Shown here one piece after another: positions 7,807-17,300 of a stretch of 64,000 nt of DNA. How positions within the stretch are numbered: the first letter of the stretch is position 1; every line of letters begins with the position of its first letter. A model generated the notes under the pieces. The model was not told where the DNA came from. It did no database searches and saw only the letters and a program-made list of their open reading frames with translations. This DNA is from Actinophytocola xinjiangensis (GTDB lineage: Bacteria; Actinomycetota; Actinomycetes; Mycobacteriales; Pseudonocardiaceae): NCBI RefSeq assembly GCF_001921215.1, contig NZ_MSIF01000004.1, forward strand, positions 405,010-469,009, given 5' to 3'. The translations under genes were made by a program, and so were the position numbers.

Positions 7807-10017
7807 TCACAGGTCGTACGAGCGGACGGCGACGCTCAGTCCGGACCCCTCCGGCCGCCAGGTCACGGTGTCCGGTCGCTCGGTGGGCACCTCGCCGGAA
7901 TGGGCCGCGACCATGGCTCGGGCGGGGCCTCGGGTGGTCAGGACGACTTCGACTCCATCGGCTGGTGGACCGGAGACCACCAGGCCCCACCGCCACGGTG
8001 TGGCGTAGGGCCGGTTCACCCCGCCGGGCAGGTGCGTTGACGCGATCGTGGCATTGACAACCGTGCCGTCGACGTAGAGCCCAACCATCGCCGGACGGCC
8101 GTCGCCGCCGATCCGCACCGTCGTCCGGCGCAGGTCGCCCTCGGTCGAGGACTTCTCGCGTCGCAGGTAGGGCTGGGGGATGTCGGCGACCGGCGCCGGG
8201 GCGGCCCGCATTCCGTCCGCGCCAACGAAGTACGGGAACCGCTCCTCCAAGGGCACGCGGTTCGTGCCGACGAGGCCGTCCAGCCACTCGTTGTCGCCTG
8301 TCGGGTCCTCGCTGACCCAGTAGGCCGCGTTCCGGTCGACGTCCAGGCCGTACATCAGGCTGACCTGGTCCGGCGCGCCCGCGGTGTCGCGGTCGGTGGC
8401 GATCGCGGTGGTGAACAGTCCGACAGCCAGGACGGCGGCCACGACGGCGACCGGCGCGGTGCGCCGTGGCCGGAACGGGATCGCCGTCGCGAGCAGGCAG
8501 CCGATGGCCAGCGGCACCGCGATCCCGGCCAGCCCGAACGTGTCCGCGAGCGGCACCACCAGCGGGGCGACCAGCGCCGCGCCGACGACCGCGGGCGCGC
8601 ACAGCACGAGCGGCCGCCACGCCTCGGGCACTCGCGCGGCGAGCGCCACCGCGGCGGCCCCGGCGACCGCGGGCCAGGTGACCAGGTAGGCAGCGCCCGG
8701 CAGCGTCACGGCCGAGACCAGCCCCAGCAGGGCGAGCCACCCGGCCACCGCGGCCGCGGTCTCCACACCGGTGGAACGTCGACGCGCCCACGCGAGCCAC
8801 AGCCACACCACCCCGACGGCCAGGGCCGCGAACCCGATCCTCGGCAACGTGACGGCGTACGGATCACCGGAGCTGAAATCCCCGTACTCGGGCTCCACCA
8901 GCACCAGCGCCTGCCACCCGAGCCACCCGAGACCCGCGGCGGCGACGGGCGCCACCGGCACCGCCGCCGCGCGGACGGCCGCCGCCGATACCCGCAGCAG
9001 GCCACGGCGGCGCGCGTACAGGCACGCGGCGAGCAGGCCGACCGCCGCGACCAGCGCGAGCGGCAGCGCAACCCCGGCCGGGTAGCGGGCCAGCAGCCCC
9101 ACGACCGTGAAGAAGGTCGGCTCGGCGCTGTCGGCGAGCGCGCCCAGATCGGCGTCGACGAGGTGCGAGGCGGCGGCCAGTACGACGGCGCCCATATCCG
9201 CGTGCGCTTCCGGGTCGGTGTTCGCGAGGTCGTCCTCGGGGGAGTCGTAGCGGGCACTGCCGCCGACCATCGCGAAGTTCAGCCCGGCGAACCCCGCCGC
9301 CGTGAACTCGACGAAGTCGGTCTCGTTGGGCAGCAGCCGGTACACCTCGTCCGCCAGCGACGTCGTCACTGGGGGCTCGTGCCGCAGCGCGGAGACCACC
9401 TCCGCCGAACGCGGCCCGGTCTCGTACATCACCACCCTGCCGGACGTCCCGCGCGCGTCGAGGTTGAGCACCACGGACCGGTCCGGGGAGGTGGCCTCGG
9501 TGAACGCCCGCGAGCCGAGCAGTCCCAGTTCCTCGCCGTCAGTGAACAGCACCTGCACGTCGTTGCGGCGGTTCGGCTGCTGGGCGAGCACCCGCACGAC
9601 CTCCAGCGCGGTCGACACGCCCATCCCGTTGTCGGTGGCGCCCGGACCGATGGGCACGGAGTCGTAGTGCGCGGCCAGGATCACCCGACCGTCGCCGGAG
9701 CCGGGCAGCGTGCCGGAGACGTTGTGTACCAGGCCGGCCACGTGCGAGCTGGTCGAGAACGGGGTGACGACGGTCCGCGAGTCGACGCGCGGGTCGAGGC
9801 CGAGTGCGCTGAGCTGGTCCACCAGGTAGGCGCGGACTCGTTCGTGCTGTGCAGAGCCGGGCGGCCGGGGTGCGGCGGCGATCCGGTCGACGTGCGCGCG
9901 GGCACGGTCGACTTCGAACCCGCCGCCGTCGGCTGGCACGGCTGAGATCAGCGCCGACCCGGCTGCCACCAGTAGCACCATCACCGGGGCGGCGACCGCC
10001 TGCCATCGCACGCGCAC
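7807..10017 (-). CDS. Membrane-anchored M28 family zinc aminopeptidase
   Basis: A 736-residue protein. An N-terminal membrane anchor (residues about 8-27) is followed by an M28 peptidase domain (about 35-300), about eight membrane segments (about 310-525) and a C-terminal extracytoplasmic beta-rich domain (about 540-736). Zinc and catalytic motifs visible: AAHYDSVPIGPGATDNGMG (His and first Asp), DGEELGLLG (catalytic Glu pair) and LNLDARG (Asp). The final zinc ligand, normally His in Y-H-[TS]-P-x-D, is replaced by Asp in ARYDSPED. The layout matches fungal/animal vacuolar-type (Pff1/Fxna-like) M28 proteins. GTG start at 10017 with a strong ribosome site (GGGGAGGA). Divergent from the biosynthetic operon, 180 bases away; no clear link to it. 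Confidence 0.85.
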   Translation of the reverse strand: MRVRWQAVAAPVMVLLVAAGSALISAVPADGGGFEVDRARAHVDRIAAAPRPPGSAQHERVRAYLVDQLSALGLDPRVDSRTVVTPFSTSSHVAGLVHNVSGTLPGSGDGRVILAAHYDSVPIGPGATDNGMGVSTALEVVRVLAQQPNRRNDVQVLFTDGEELGLLGSRAFTEATSPDRSVVLNLDARGTSGRVVMYETGPRSAEVVSALRHEPPVTTSLADEVYRLLPNETDFVEFTAAGFAGLNFAMVGGSARYDSPEDDLANTDPEAHADMGAVVLAAASHLVDADLGALADSAEPTFFTVVGLLARYPAGVALPLALVAAVGLLAACLYARRRGLLRVSAAAVRAAAVPVAPVAAAGLGWLGWQALVLVEPEYGDFSSGDPYAVTLPRIGFAALAVGVVWLWLAWARRRSTGVETAAAVAGWLALLGLVSAVTLPGAAYLVTWPAVAGAAAVALAARVPEAWRPLVLCAPAVVGAALVAPLVVPLADTFGLAGIAVPLAIGCLLATAIPFRPRRTAPVAVVAAVLAVGLFTTAIATDRDTAGAPDQVSLMYGLDVDRNAAYWVSEDPTGDNEWLDGLVGTNRVPLEERFPYFVGADGMRAAPAPVADIPQPYLRREKSSTEGDLRRTTVRIGGDGRPAMVGLYVDGTVVNATIASTHLPGGVNRPYATPWRWGLVVSGPPADGVEVVLTTRGPARAMVAAHSGEVPTERPDTVTWRPEGSGLSVAVRSYDL

Positions 10018-10098
10018 GGCGTCCTCCCCTTCTCGGGAATTGAGGTCAATGGGTCACCGATGTTAACGGCATTCTCAGTCGGAAAGGAAATTCCGATG

Positions 10099-10163
10099 CC
10101 GATGACGGCTCGATGGCTGCTCGATGGCTGCTCGATGATGATTCGATGCACAGTGGTCATAAC
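10099..10163 (+). promoter_or_regulatory. SARP-type promoter of the biosynthetic operon
   Basis: Five heptamers lie at exact 11-bp spacing: CCGATGA (10099), TCGATGG (10110), TCGATGG (10121), TCGATGA (10132) and TCGATGC (10143). The last ends at 10149; after exactly 8 bases comes CATAAC (10158-10163), a -10-like hexamer. SARP activators such as ActII-ORF4 and AfsR bind direct heptamer repeats with 11-bp periodicity placed 8 bp before the -10 box, so the match in geometry is complete. Predicted transcription start is near 10170, giving a leader of about 28 bases to the first gene. The SARP gene at 51435-53318 is the obvious candidate activator. Confidence 0.8.
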
Positions 10164-10197
10164 TTGCCTCGGGACGGCAATGCGATGGGGGACGTGA

Positions 10198-11172
10198 ATG
10201 CACTCGCCGAGTGGATCGGCACAGGGTTTGACCAGTGAATCTGACTTGAGCGGCCCGCGTCACCTGTTGTCGGCCACGGACCTGGGCGTCCACGATCTGG
10301 ATTCGCTGGTCCGCCGTTCCGTGGACCATTCCAATGGTGTTCCCCATCCTCAGCCACTGCGCGGAAAGGTCATTGGAATCTACTTCCGGAAAACGTCAAC
10401 CCGGACCAGGACCGCGTTCTCGGTCGGCGCGCTGAAACTGGGTGCCGAGATCATCACCTTCGGCCCGGACGACCTCCAGGAACGCACCGGCGAGAGTCCG
10501 GCGGACACCGGCCGGGTCCTGTCGTCGATGCTGGACGGCTTCGTGGCGCGGACCGCGGGCGACCCCGACGAGCTGCGGGCGATCGCGGCGAACGGGCGGA
10601 TGGCCGTGGTCAACGCGATGACCAGGGACGAGCACCCGACGCAGGGCGTCACCGACCTGTCCACGATGCTCGCGGTCTTCGGCAGGCTGGACGGACTGCG
10701 CGTCCTGTACCTGGGCGAGGGCAACAACACCGCCGCCGCGCTCGCCTACACGCTGCCCCGCTACCCGGGCACTCGCCTGTCGCTGCGCACACCGTCGGGC
10801 TACGGCCTGCCGCCCGACGCGCTCGCCACCGCGCATCGGCGCGCGGCGCCAAGCGCGGACATCGAGCAGCACCACCACCTGGACGACCTGCCCGACGATG
10901 TCGACGTCATCTACACGTCCCGCTGGCAGACCACCGGCACGCACAAGGCCGACCGCGACTGGCGGCGGGAGTTCGTGCCGTTCCGGGTCGACCAGGCCCT
11001 GATGGCCCGCTACCCGGCCGCGGTCTTCATGCACGACCTGCCCGCGCACCGCGGCGAAGAGGTCGACGCCGACGTGCTCGACGGGCCGCGCAGCGTGGCG
11101 TTCCAGCAGGCCGAGCACAAGCTCTACGGGGCGATGTCCATTCTGGAGTGGTGCGCGGGCGGTGCCCGATGA
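10198..11172 (+). CDS. Ornithine carbamoyltransferase-like enzyme, probably carbamoylating 2,3-diaminopropionate
   Basis: A 324-residue aspartate/ornithine carbamoyltransferase-family protein. The carbamoyl-phosphate motif STRTR is at residues 67-71 and HPTQ at 146-149. The ornithine-binding HCLP motif reads HDLP (about residue 279), so the amino-acid side of the site differs from housekeeping OTC. It is the first gene of the operon, ahead of genes for Dap synthesis, with an ATGA overlap to the next gene. In zwittermicin A biosynthesis a similar enzyme (ZmaT) beside Dap genes is associated with ureidoalanine (N-beta-carbamoyl-Dap, albizziine). I infer the same product here. Alternatives: carbamoylation of a later peptide intermediate or of another diamine. 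Confidence 0.8.
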   Translation: MHSPSGSAQGLTSESDLSGPRHLLSATDLGVHDLDSLVRRSVDHSNGVPHPQPLRGKVIGIYFRKTSTRTRTAFSVGALKLGAEIITFGPDDLQERTGESPADTGRVLSSMLDGFVARTAGDPDELRAIAANGRMAVVNAMTRDEHPTQGVTDLSTMLAVFGRLDGLRVLYLGEGNNTAAALAYTLPRYPGTRLSLRTPSGYGLPPDALATAHRRAAPSADIEQHHHLDDLPDDVDVIYTSRWQTTGTHKADRDWRREFVPFRVDQALMARYPAAVFMHDLPAHRGEEVDADVLDGPRSVAFQQAEHKLYGAMSILEWCAGGAR

Positions 11173-12197
11173 CCGGGCGCACGCTCGGCAGGCTGCTCTC
11201 TGACGCCGAAACGCGCTCCCCGCTGTGGCCGCTGACCGTGGTGGCGGGGCGCAAGCGCACCCGGCTGTGGCTGAAGCTGGAGGGGCACAACCCGACCGGG
11301 TCGATCAAGTACCGGACCGCGCTCGGCCTGCTCGACGCGATGGACGGCGAACGCGCGCTCACCCCCGGCTCCACTGTGGTCGAGTCCACGTCGGGCAACC
11401 TCGGCCTGGCCCTCGCCTCCGTGCTGGCCGACCTGAGGTGCCGGTTCGTCGCCGTGGTCGACCCGAAACTGCCGCTCGCCCTGCGCGACCGGCTGACCGC
11501 GGCGGGCGCGACGCTGGTGACGGTGCGCGAGCCGGACGCCTCCGGCGGGTACCTGCTGTCCCGGCTGGCCGAGGTCGCCCGGCTGCGGGTCGAGGACCCC
11601 GGCCTGCGCTGGCCCGACCAGTACCGCAACCCGGCCAACCCGGACGTGCATCGCCGCACCACCGCCCGCGAGCTGGTCGAGCAGACCGACGGGCAGGTGG
11701 ACGCCGTATTCGTCGCGGTCAGCACCGGGGGCACGCTCGCCGGGATCAGCGACGGCGTCCGCGGGCACGTGTCCGGCGCCGCCGTGTTCGCGGTGGACGT
11801 GCGCGGCTCCCTGGTGACCGGCGACGTGGCCGGATCGCACCTACTGACCGGTATCGGCGCGTCCCGGCGCTCGTCGTTCCTGCGGCCCGGCCACTACGAC
11901 CGCGCGCTGTCGGTGACCGACGTCGAGGCGTTCGTGCATTGCCGGATGGCCGCCGACGACACCGGTCTCGCCGTGGGCGGCTCCGGCGGCGCCGTGCTGT
12001 CGGCGGCCCTCGCGCACGGCATCGATCGGTTCCGGAACCCCGTGGCCGTGCTGGCCGACGGCGCCGACAACTACCGCTTCACCTGCTACGACGACCGCTG
12101 GCTCGCCGAGCGCGGGGTCCTGGACGAGGTCCGCGCCGGGATCGTGGCCGCCAGGTCACGCGGCGTGCGCTACGAACTGGAGACCTGGGATGCCTGA
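11169..12197 (+). CDS. SbnA-like PLP enzyme (N-(2-amino-2-carboxyethyl)-glutamate synthase)
   Basis: A 342-residue member of the cysteine-synthase fold-type II family. The PLP lysine is in PTGSIKYR (Lys47), the substrate loop is STSGNLG (about 80-86), and a glycine-rich phosphate-binding loop (VSTGGTLAG) is near residue 190. In staphyloferrin B biosynthesis SbnA joins O-phosphoserine with glutamate, and SbnB then cleaves the product oxidatively to Dap. The next gene is the SbnB homologue (8-base overlap), so the pair is read as a Dap module. The ATG at 11169 overlaps the previous stop (ATGA). A plain cysteine synthase is unlikely given this partner. Confidence 0.85.
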   Translation: MTGRTLGRLLSDAETRSPLWPLTVVAGRKRTRLWLKLEGHNPTGSIKYRTALGLLDAMDGERALTPGSTVVESTSGNLGLALASVLADLRCRFVAVVDPKLPLALRDRLTAAGATLVTVREPDASGGYLLSRLAEVARLRVEDPGLRWPDQYRNPANPDVHRRTTARELVEQTDGQVDAVFVAVSTGGTLAGISDGVRGHVSGAAVFAVDVRGSLVTGDVAGSHLLTGIGASRRSSFLRPGHYDRALSVTDVEAFVHCRMAADDTGLAVGGSGGAVLSAALAHGIDRFRNPVAVLADGADNYRFTCYDDRWLAERGVLDEVRAGIVAARSRGVRYELETWDA

Positions 12198-13233
12198 ACC
12201 GGCGACTCTGCTGTACCTGACCGGCCGGGACGTGGTGCGCGCGGCGCGCGGCCTCGACCCGGTGACGATCGTCGGCGATGCCTTGGCGCTGCACGCCGAA
12301 GGCCGCACGACTCTGCCGGACGAGGCGTACTTGCCATGGCACACCAGCAAAGGAGCCTTCGCGCGGAGCCTCGCGCTGCCGGGCGCGCTGTGGGGCGAGC
12401 GGCCGGTGCTGGGCGTCAAGCTGATCAACAGCAGTCTGGACAACCACGGCTACGGCCTGCCGCGCGCGAACGGCGTGACCCTGCTGTTCGACCGGGAGAC
12501 CGCCCGGCCCGAAGTGATCATGGACGCCGCCCACCTGAGTGCGCTGCGGACCGCCGCGTACACGGTGCTGTCCGTGCGGTTGCTCGCCGTGCCCGACAGC
12601 CGCCGGATCGGCGTCGTGGGCTGCGGGGCGCTGGGCCAGACGCACGTGCGGTTGCTCGCCGAGGATCTCCCCGGAGCCAGGTTCACCCTCTTCGACGCCG
12701 ACCCCACACGCACGGACGCCGTTGTCGAGGCCCTGTGCGCCGAGGGCGTCGACTGCGCGGCGGCGGGCAGCGCGGAGAAGGCGGTGCGCGACCAGCAGAT
12801 CGTCATCACCGCCACCACGACCACCACCGGCTACATCCCGCTCGACTGGCTCGCCGCCGGAACCCTTGTGGCGCACGTGTCGCTGGACGACGTGCTGCCC
12901 GAGGTCGTGCGCGCGGCCGATCTCCTGGTGATCGACGACTGGCCGCTGGTCAGCGCCGACGCCCGGCGCGTCCTCGGCCGGATGTACCGCGGTGGTGACT
13001 TGCTCGGACCGGACGGCGAGGCGTTCGGCACCGCGAAAGCGGATGCCCGGCGGGTGGACGCGACGCTCGCCGAGATCGCGGCGGGCCGCCGACCCGGCCG
13101 CGCGTCGGAGAACGAGATCGTGCTCAGCAACCCGTTCGGCATGGGGATTCTGGACGTTGCGGTCGCGGGTGAGGTGCTGCGCGCCGCCCGCGGCCTCGGA
13201 TTGGGCACGGCGCTGCCGGTGGACGCCGGGTGA
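12190..13233 (+). CDS. SbnB-like ornithine-cyclodeaminase-family dehydrogenase (Dap synthesis)
   Basis: A 347-residue ornithine cyclodeaminase/mu-crystallin family protein. The NAD-binding Rossmann motif GVVGCGALGQTH is at residues 141-152, preceded by the family block LSALRTAAYTVLSVRLLA. Together with the upstream SbnA-like enzyme it should convert N-(2-amino-2-carboxyethyl)-glutamate to L-2,3-diaminopropionate and 2-oxoglutarate. It overlaps both neighbours (8 bases before, GTGA after). Homologous pairs (VioB/VioK, ZmaU/ZmaV) supply Dap in viomycin and zwittermicin clusters. Confidence 0.85.
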   Translation: MPEPATLLYLTGRDVVRAARGLDPVTIVGDALALHAEGRTTLPDEAYLPWHTSKGAFARSLALPGALWGERPVLGVKLINSSLDNHGYGLPRANGVTLLFDRETARPEVIMDAAHLSALRTAAYTVLSVRLLAVPDSRRIGVVGCGALGQTHVRLLAEDLPGARFTLFDADPTRTDAVVEALCAEGVDCAAAGSAEKAVRDQQIVITATTTTTGYIPLDWLAAGTLVAHVSLDDVLPEVVRAADLLVIDDWPLVSADARRVLGRMYRGGDLLGPDGEAFGTAKADARRVDATLAEIAAGRRPGRASENEIVLSNPFGMGILDVAVAGEVLRAARGLGLGTALPVDAG

Positions 13234-14339
13234 GCGCCGGGCTGGAGCTGGGCTCGGCCGACGAGGTGCGGCCGTGGGGGATGTGGCGCTACCGGGCGCT
13301 GCTCCCACTGGCGGACGGGGTGATCCGGTACCCGCTGCCGGTGGGCGGCACGCCGATGATCGGGCCGGACCGGCTGCGCCGCGTGGTCGGGATGCCGAAC
13401 CTGTGGGTCAAGGACGAGACCTGGGGCACCAGCGGCTCCAGCAAGGACCGCGCGACCGCGCTCGTCCTGGAGAACGGGCTGCGGGCGGGCGCGACCACGA
13501 TCACCACCGCGTCCACCGGCAACGCGGCCATCGCCACCGCGCTGGGCGCGTCGGCGGTGGGGATGAACGCGGTGATCTTCGTCCCGGCAGGCTGTCCGGC
13601 CGCGAAGGTCGCGCGGATGCGGATCGCGGGGGCGCTCGTGCTGCGGGTTGTCGAGGGGTACCGCGCGGCGTTCGAGCTGTCCCGTGAGGCCGCGGCGAGG
13701 TTCGGCTGGCTCGACCGCAACACCGGGGCGAACCCGTTGACCCTGGAGGCAAAGAAGACCGTGGCCTTCGAGATCTGGGAACAGCTCGGGCGGGCTGTGC
13801 CGGACATCGTCGTGGTCCCGGTCGGCGACGGGCCGACCCTGGTCGCGATGGGCCGCGGCTTCCGCGAGCTGCGCGCCCAGGGGGTGTCCAGCCGGGTGCC
13901 GAGGCTGGTCGGCGTGCAGGCGGCGGGCTGCCAGCCGCTGGTGCGGATGTGGCAGTCCCGGCCGGAATCGTCGCTGCGGCACTCCGGCACCGTCGCCGAC
14001 GGCATCGACGTGCCCGAGCCGATCAGCGGAGCGGAGGCGCTCACCGAGGTCGCCGACAGCGGCGGGGCGTTCGTGGCGGTGACCGACCAGGCGATGCTCG
14101 ACGCGGTCGAGACGCTGGCGACCACTGCCGGGATCAGCAGCGAGCCCGCGGGCGCGGCGTCCCTGGCGGGCCTGCACAAGGCCAGGAGGCTGGACCTGGT
14201 CGGTGCCGACGAGACGACCGTGCTGCTGGTGACCGGGCGCGAGCTGGCGGTCAACGCCGACGTGCCGTGCCGAGGGAAGGAAGCCCTGATCCACGCCCGG
14301 ATCGAGGATGTCGAGCGGCACGTCGGAGACCTGACATGA
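13230..14339 (+). CDS. Threonine-synthase/threonine-dehydratase-like PLP enzyme
   Basis: A 369-residue fold-type II PLP protein distinct from the SbnA-like one. The PLP lysine is in TSGSSKDRAT (Lys72), followed by ASTGNAAIATA and a glycine-rich VPVGDGPTL loop near residue 195. The N-terminal ~40 residues resemble threonine synthase. A housekeeping threonine synthase would not be expected inside this operon, so it probably acts on a hydroxy-amino acid or its phosphate to make a precursor, for example an amino substitution at the beta carbon (2,3-diaminobutyrate from threonine) or an elimination. The product is not determined from sequence. GTG start overlaps the previous stop, and the stop overlaps the next ATG. 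Confidence 0.75.
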   Translation: MSAGLELGSADEVRPWGMWRYRALLPLADGVIRYPLPVGGTPMIGPDRLRRVVGMPNLWVKDETWGTSGSSKDRATALVLENGLRAGATTITTASTGNAAIATALGASAVGMNAVIFVPAGCPAAKVARMRIAGALVLRVVEGYRAAFELSREAAARFGWLDRNTGANPLTLEAKKTVAFEIWEQLGRAVPDIVVVPVGDGPTLVAMGRGFRELRAQGVSSRVPRLVGVQAAGCQPLVRMWQSRPESSLRHSGTVADGIDVPEPISGAEALTEVADSGGAFVAVTDQAMLDAVETLATTAGISSEPAGAASLAGLHKARRLDLVGADETTVLLVTGRELAVNADVPCRGKEALIHARIEDVERHVGDLT

Positions 14340-17300
14340 CGTTGCTGGACATCCTGCGCCGGAGGTCTGCCGAGCAACCCGACCGTGTCGGCTTCACCTA
14401 CCTCGACGACGACGCCTCGCTGGATTACCGCGGGCTCGCCGACCGGGCGACGGCGATCGGCGACGACCTGCGCGGGCGGTGCGCGCCGGGGGACCGCGTG
14501 CTCCTGCTGCACCCGCCCGGCCTGGACTACCTGGCCGCGCTGTTCGGCTGCTGGGACGCCGGGATGATCGCGGTGCCCGCCTACCCGCCGCGGGCCAACA
14601 AGTCGGCGGTCCGGCTGGCCGGGATCATCGCCGACGCCTGCCCCGCGCTCGCGCTCACCGTCGCATCGGCCGTGCCCGGGGTGGCCGATGCGCTGGCCGA
14701 CCTGCCGATCCGGGTGGTGGCGAGCGACGCACTGACCCCGTCCGGCCGGGAAGTCGAGCGCGCCGCGTCCTCGGACACGGTGGCGCTGCTCCAGTACACG
14801 TCCGGGTCGACGGCCGCGCCGAAGGGCGTCGTCATCACTCACGGCAACCTGACGCACAACCTCGGCCACATCGCCCGGTCGTTCCGGCAGGACGCGGACA
14901 GCCGCGCGGTGCTGTGGCTGCCGCCGTACCACGACATGGGGCTCGTGGGCGGCCTGCTGCAACCCCTCTACGGCGGCTTCCCGGTCACCCTGATGTCGCC
15001 GATGTCCCTGGCGCGCTCGCCGATGACGTGGCTGCGGGCGGTTTCCGACCTCGGCGCCACCAGCAGCGGCGGCCCGAACTTCGGCTACGAGCTGGCGGTT
15101 CGGCGGATCAGCCCCGAGCAGCGCGCCGAACTGGACCTCAGCCGGTGGCGGCTGGCGTTCACCGGTGCCGAGCCGGTCGACCCGGACACACTGCGCCGGT
15201 TCGCCGAGCACTTCGCGCCCTGCGGGTTCCGCCGCGACGCCTTCTACCCGTGCTATGGGCTCGCGGAGGCGACCCTGCTGGTCAGCGGCGGCGCCGCGGG
15301 AGCGCCCGCGGTCACCCGCCGGTTCGACCGCGCGGCGCTGGGCGGTGGCCACGCGGTGCCCTCGGCCACCGGCCAGACCCTCGTCTCCTGCGGCACGGCG
15401 ATGCCCGACCAGGACATCCACATCGTCGACCCGGACCGGCGGGTGGGCGTGCCGGACGGCGCGGTCGGCGAGATCTGGCTGCGCGGCGCCAGCGTCGGCG
15501 CCGGGTACTGGAACCAGCCGGAGGAGACCGCCGCCGTGTTCGGCGCGCACCGCGCCGACACCGGGGCGGGACCGTACCTGCGGACCGGCGACCTCGGCTT
15601 CCTCGACGGCGGCGAGCTGTTCGTTACCGGGCGGCGCAAGGACCTGATCATCCTGAACGGCCGCAACCACTACCCGAGGGACATCGAGGGCGCCGCCCAG
15701 TCCGCCGATCCCGCCCTTCGGCCGGACGCGGGCGCGGCGTTCAGCGTGCCGGTCGACGGCGTCGAGCGGCTCGTTGTCGTCAACGAGGTCGGCCGGACCG
15801 ACCGGGACCTCGCGGAGATCGTGGCCGCGGTCCGCACGGAGATCGCGGCCCGGCACGAGATCCGCGCACACGCCGTGGTCCTGGTGCGCCCGGCGAGCGT
15901 GCCGCGCACCACCAGCGGCAAGGTCCAACGGCACCGCTGCCGCGCGGACTACCTGGCAGGCAACCTGAAGGTCGTCACCGCCGACGTGGACGCGGCACCC
16001 TCGCCCGGTCTGGCCAGGGACGACCTGCTGGCCGCCGAGGACAGGGCCGGGCTGATCGAGGCGTACCTGCGCGACCGGGCCGCCGCCGGGCTCGACTCCC
16101 TCGCCGCGGTCCAGCTGGGGCACGAGATCGAAGCGGCCACGGGTGTGCCGCTGCCGCTGGAGCGGCTCATCGGCGGGCTCGACCCCGCCGCGCTCGCCCG
16201 GGAGATCGCCGACGGCGTCGCGGAAACCACGCCCCGGGCCGCGTCGGGAACCACCGACCTCTCGCCCGGGGAACACGCCCTGTGGATTCAGCACCGGCTG
16301 GCCCCCGACAGCCCGGTTCACCACCTCGCGGCGGCGGTGCGCCTCACCGCGAATGTGGCCGCGGCGCACGGGTTCCTGGCCGCGCTGGTGGACCGGCACG
16401 AGGCCCTGCGCACCCGGTTCCCCGCCGTCGACGGACGTCCAACCCGGGTCGTGGACGCCGAACCGGGGGCGTGGTTCCACCGCGAGGACGGGACGGACAT
16501 CGCGTCGGCCGTGCGCAGGCCGTTCGACCTCGAACGCGGCCCGCTGTTGCGGGCCCACCTGTTCACGCTGGGACCGGACGACCACGTGCTCGTCATTGTG
16601 CTGCACCACATCATCGCCGACTTCTGGTCGGCCGCGGTGCTGGTGAGCCCCGCCGAGGTGGTCGGCCGGTATCCGGACTTCGTCGACTGGCAGGCGCGGC
16701 TGCTCGCGGGGCCGGATGGCGCCCGGTCGAAGAAGTACTGGGCCGATCGGCTGTCCGGTCCACTGCCGGTCCTGCGACTGCCCGCCGACCGGCCGCGTCC
16801 CGCAGCGCGCCGGTTCGCCGGGGCGTCGACGCGCCTGGAGCTGGACGGGGAACTCGCGGCCGGGCTGCGGAGGCTGGCACAGCGGGAGCGCACCACGGTG
16901 TTCACCGTCCTGTTGGCCGCGTACCGGGCACTGCTGTTCCGGCACACCGGCGACGAGGACGTGATCGTCGGCGCGCCCGTCGCAGCCCGCGGGCCGGTGT
17001 CGCTGGCGGACGTCGTCGGCAACGTGTCGACGATGGTGCCGCTGCGGACCCTGTGCGCGGCCGACCTGGCGTTCACGGCGCTGCTGGCGCGGGACCGGGA
17101 AACGGTGCACGGCGCGCTGGCGCACCAGCACTTCCCATTCCCGCTGATGCTGGACGGGGTGGGCAGGGACACCGCCGTGCCGCCGGTCTTCCAGACGACG
17201 ATCACCCTGCACCCAGCTGGCCTCGACCCGGCCGGGCTGCTGCCCGCCCTCGCGTTGGGGCTGCCCGGCGCGCGCGGACGGCTGGGCGGTGTCGAGGTGG

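Noticed and set aside
13949..14335. 129-codon extension of the FAAL-NRPS frame upstream of 14336
   Set aside because: Overlaps the threonine-synthase-like gene; the ATG at 14336 is coupled to its stop and starts a normal FAAL domain.
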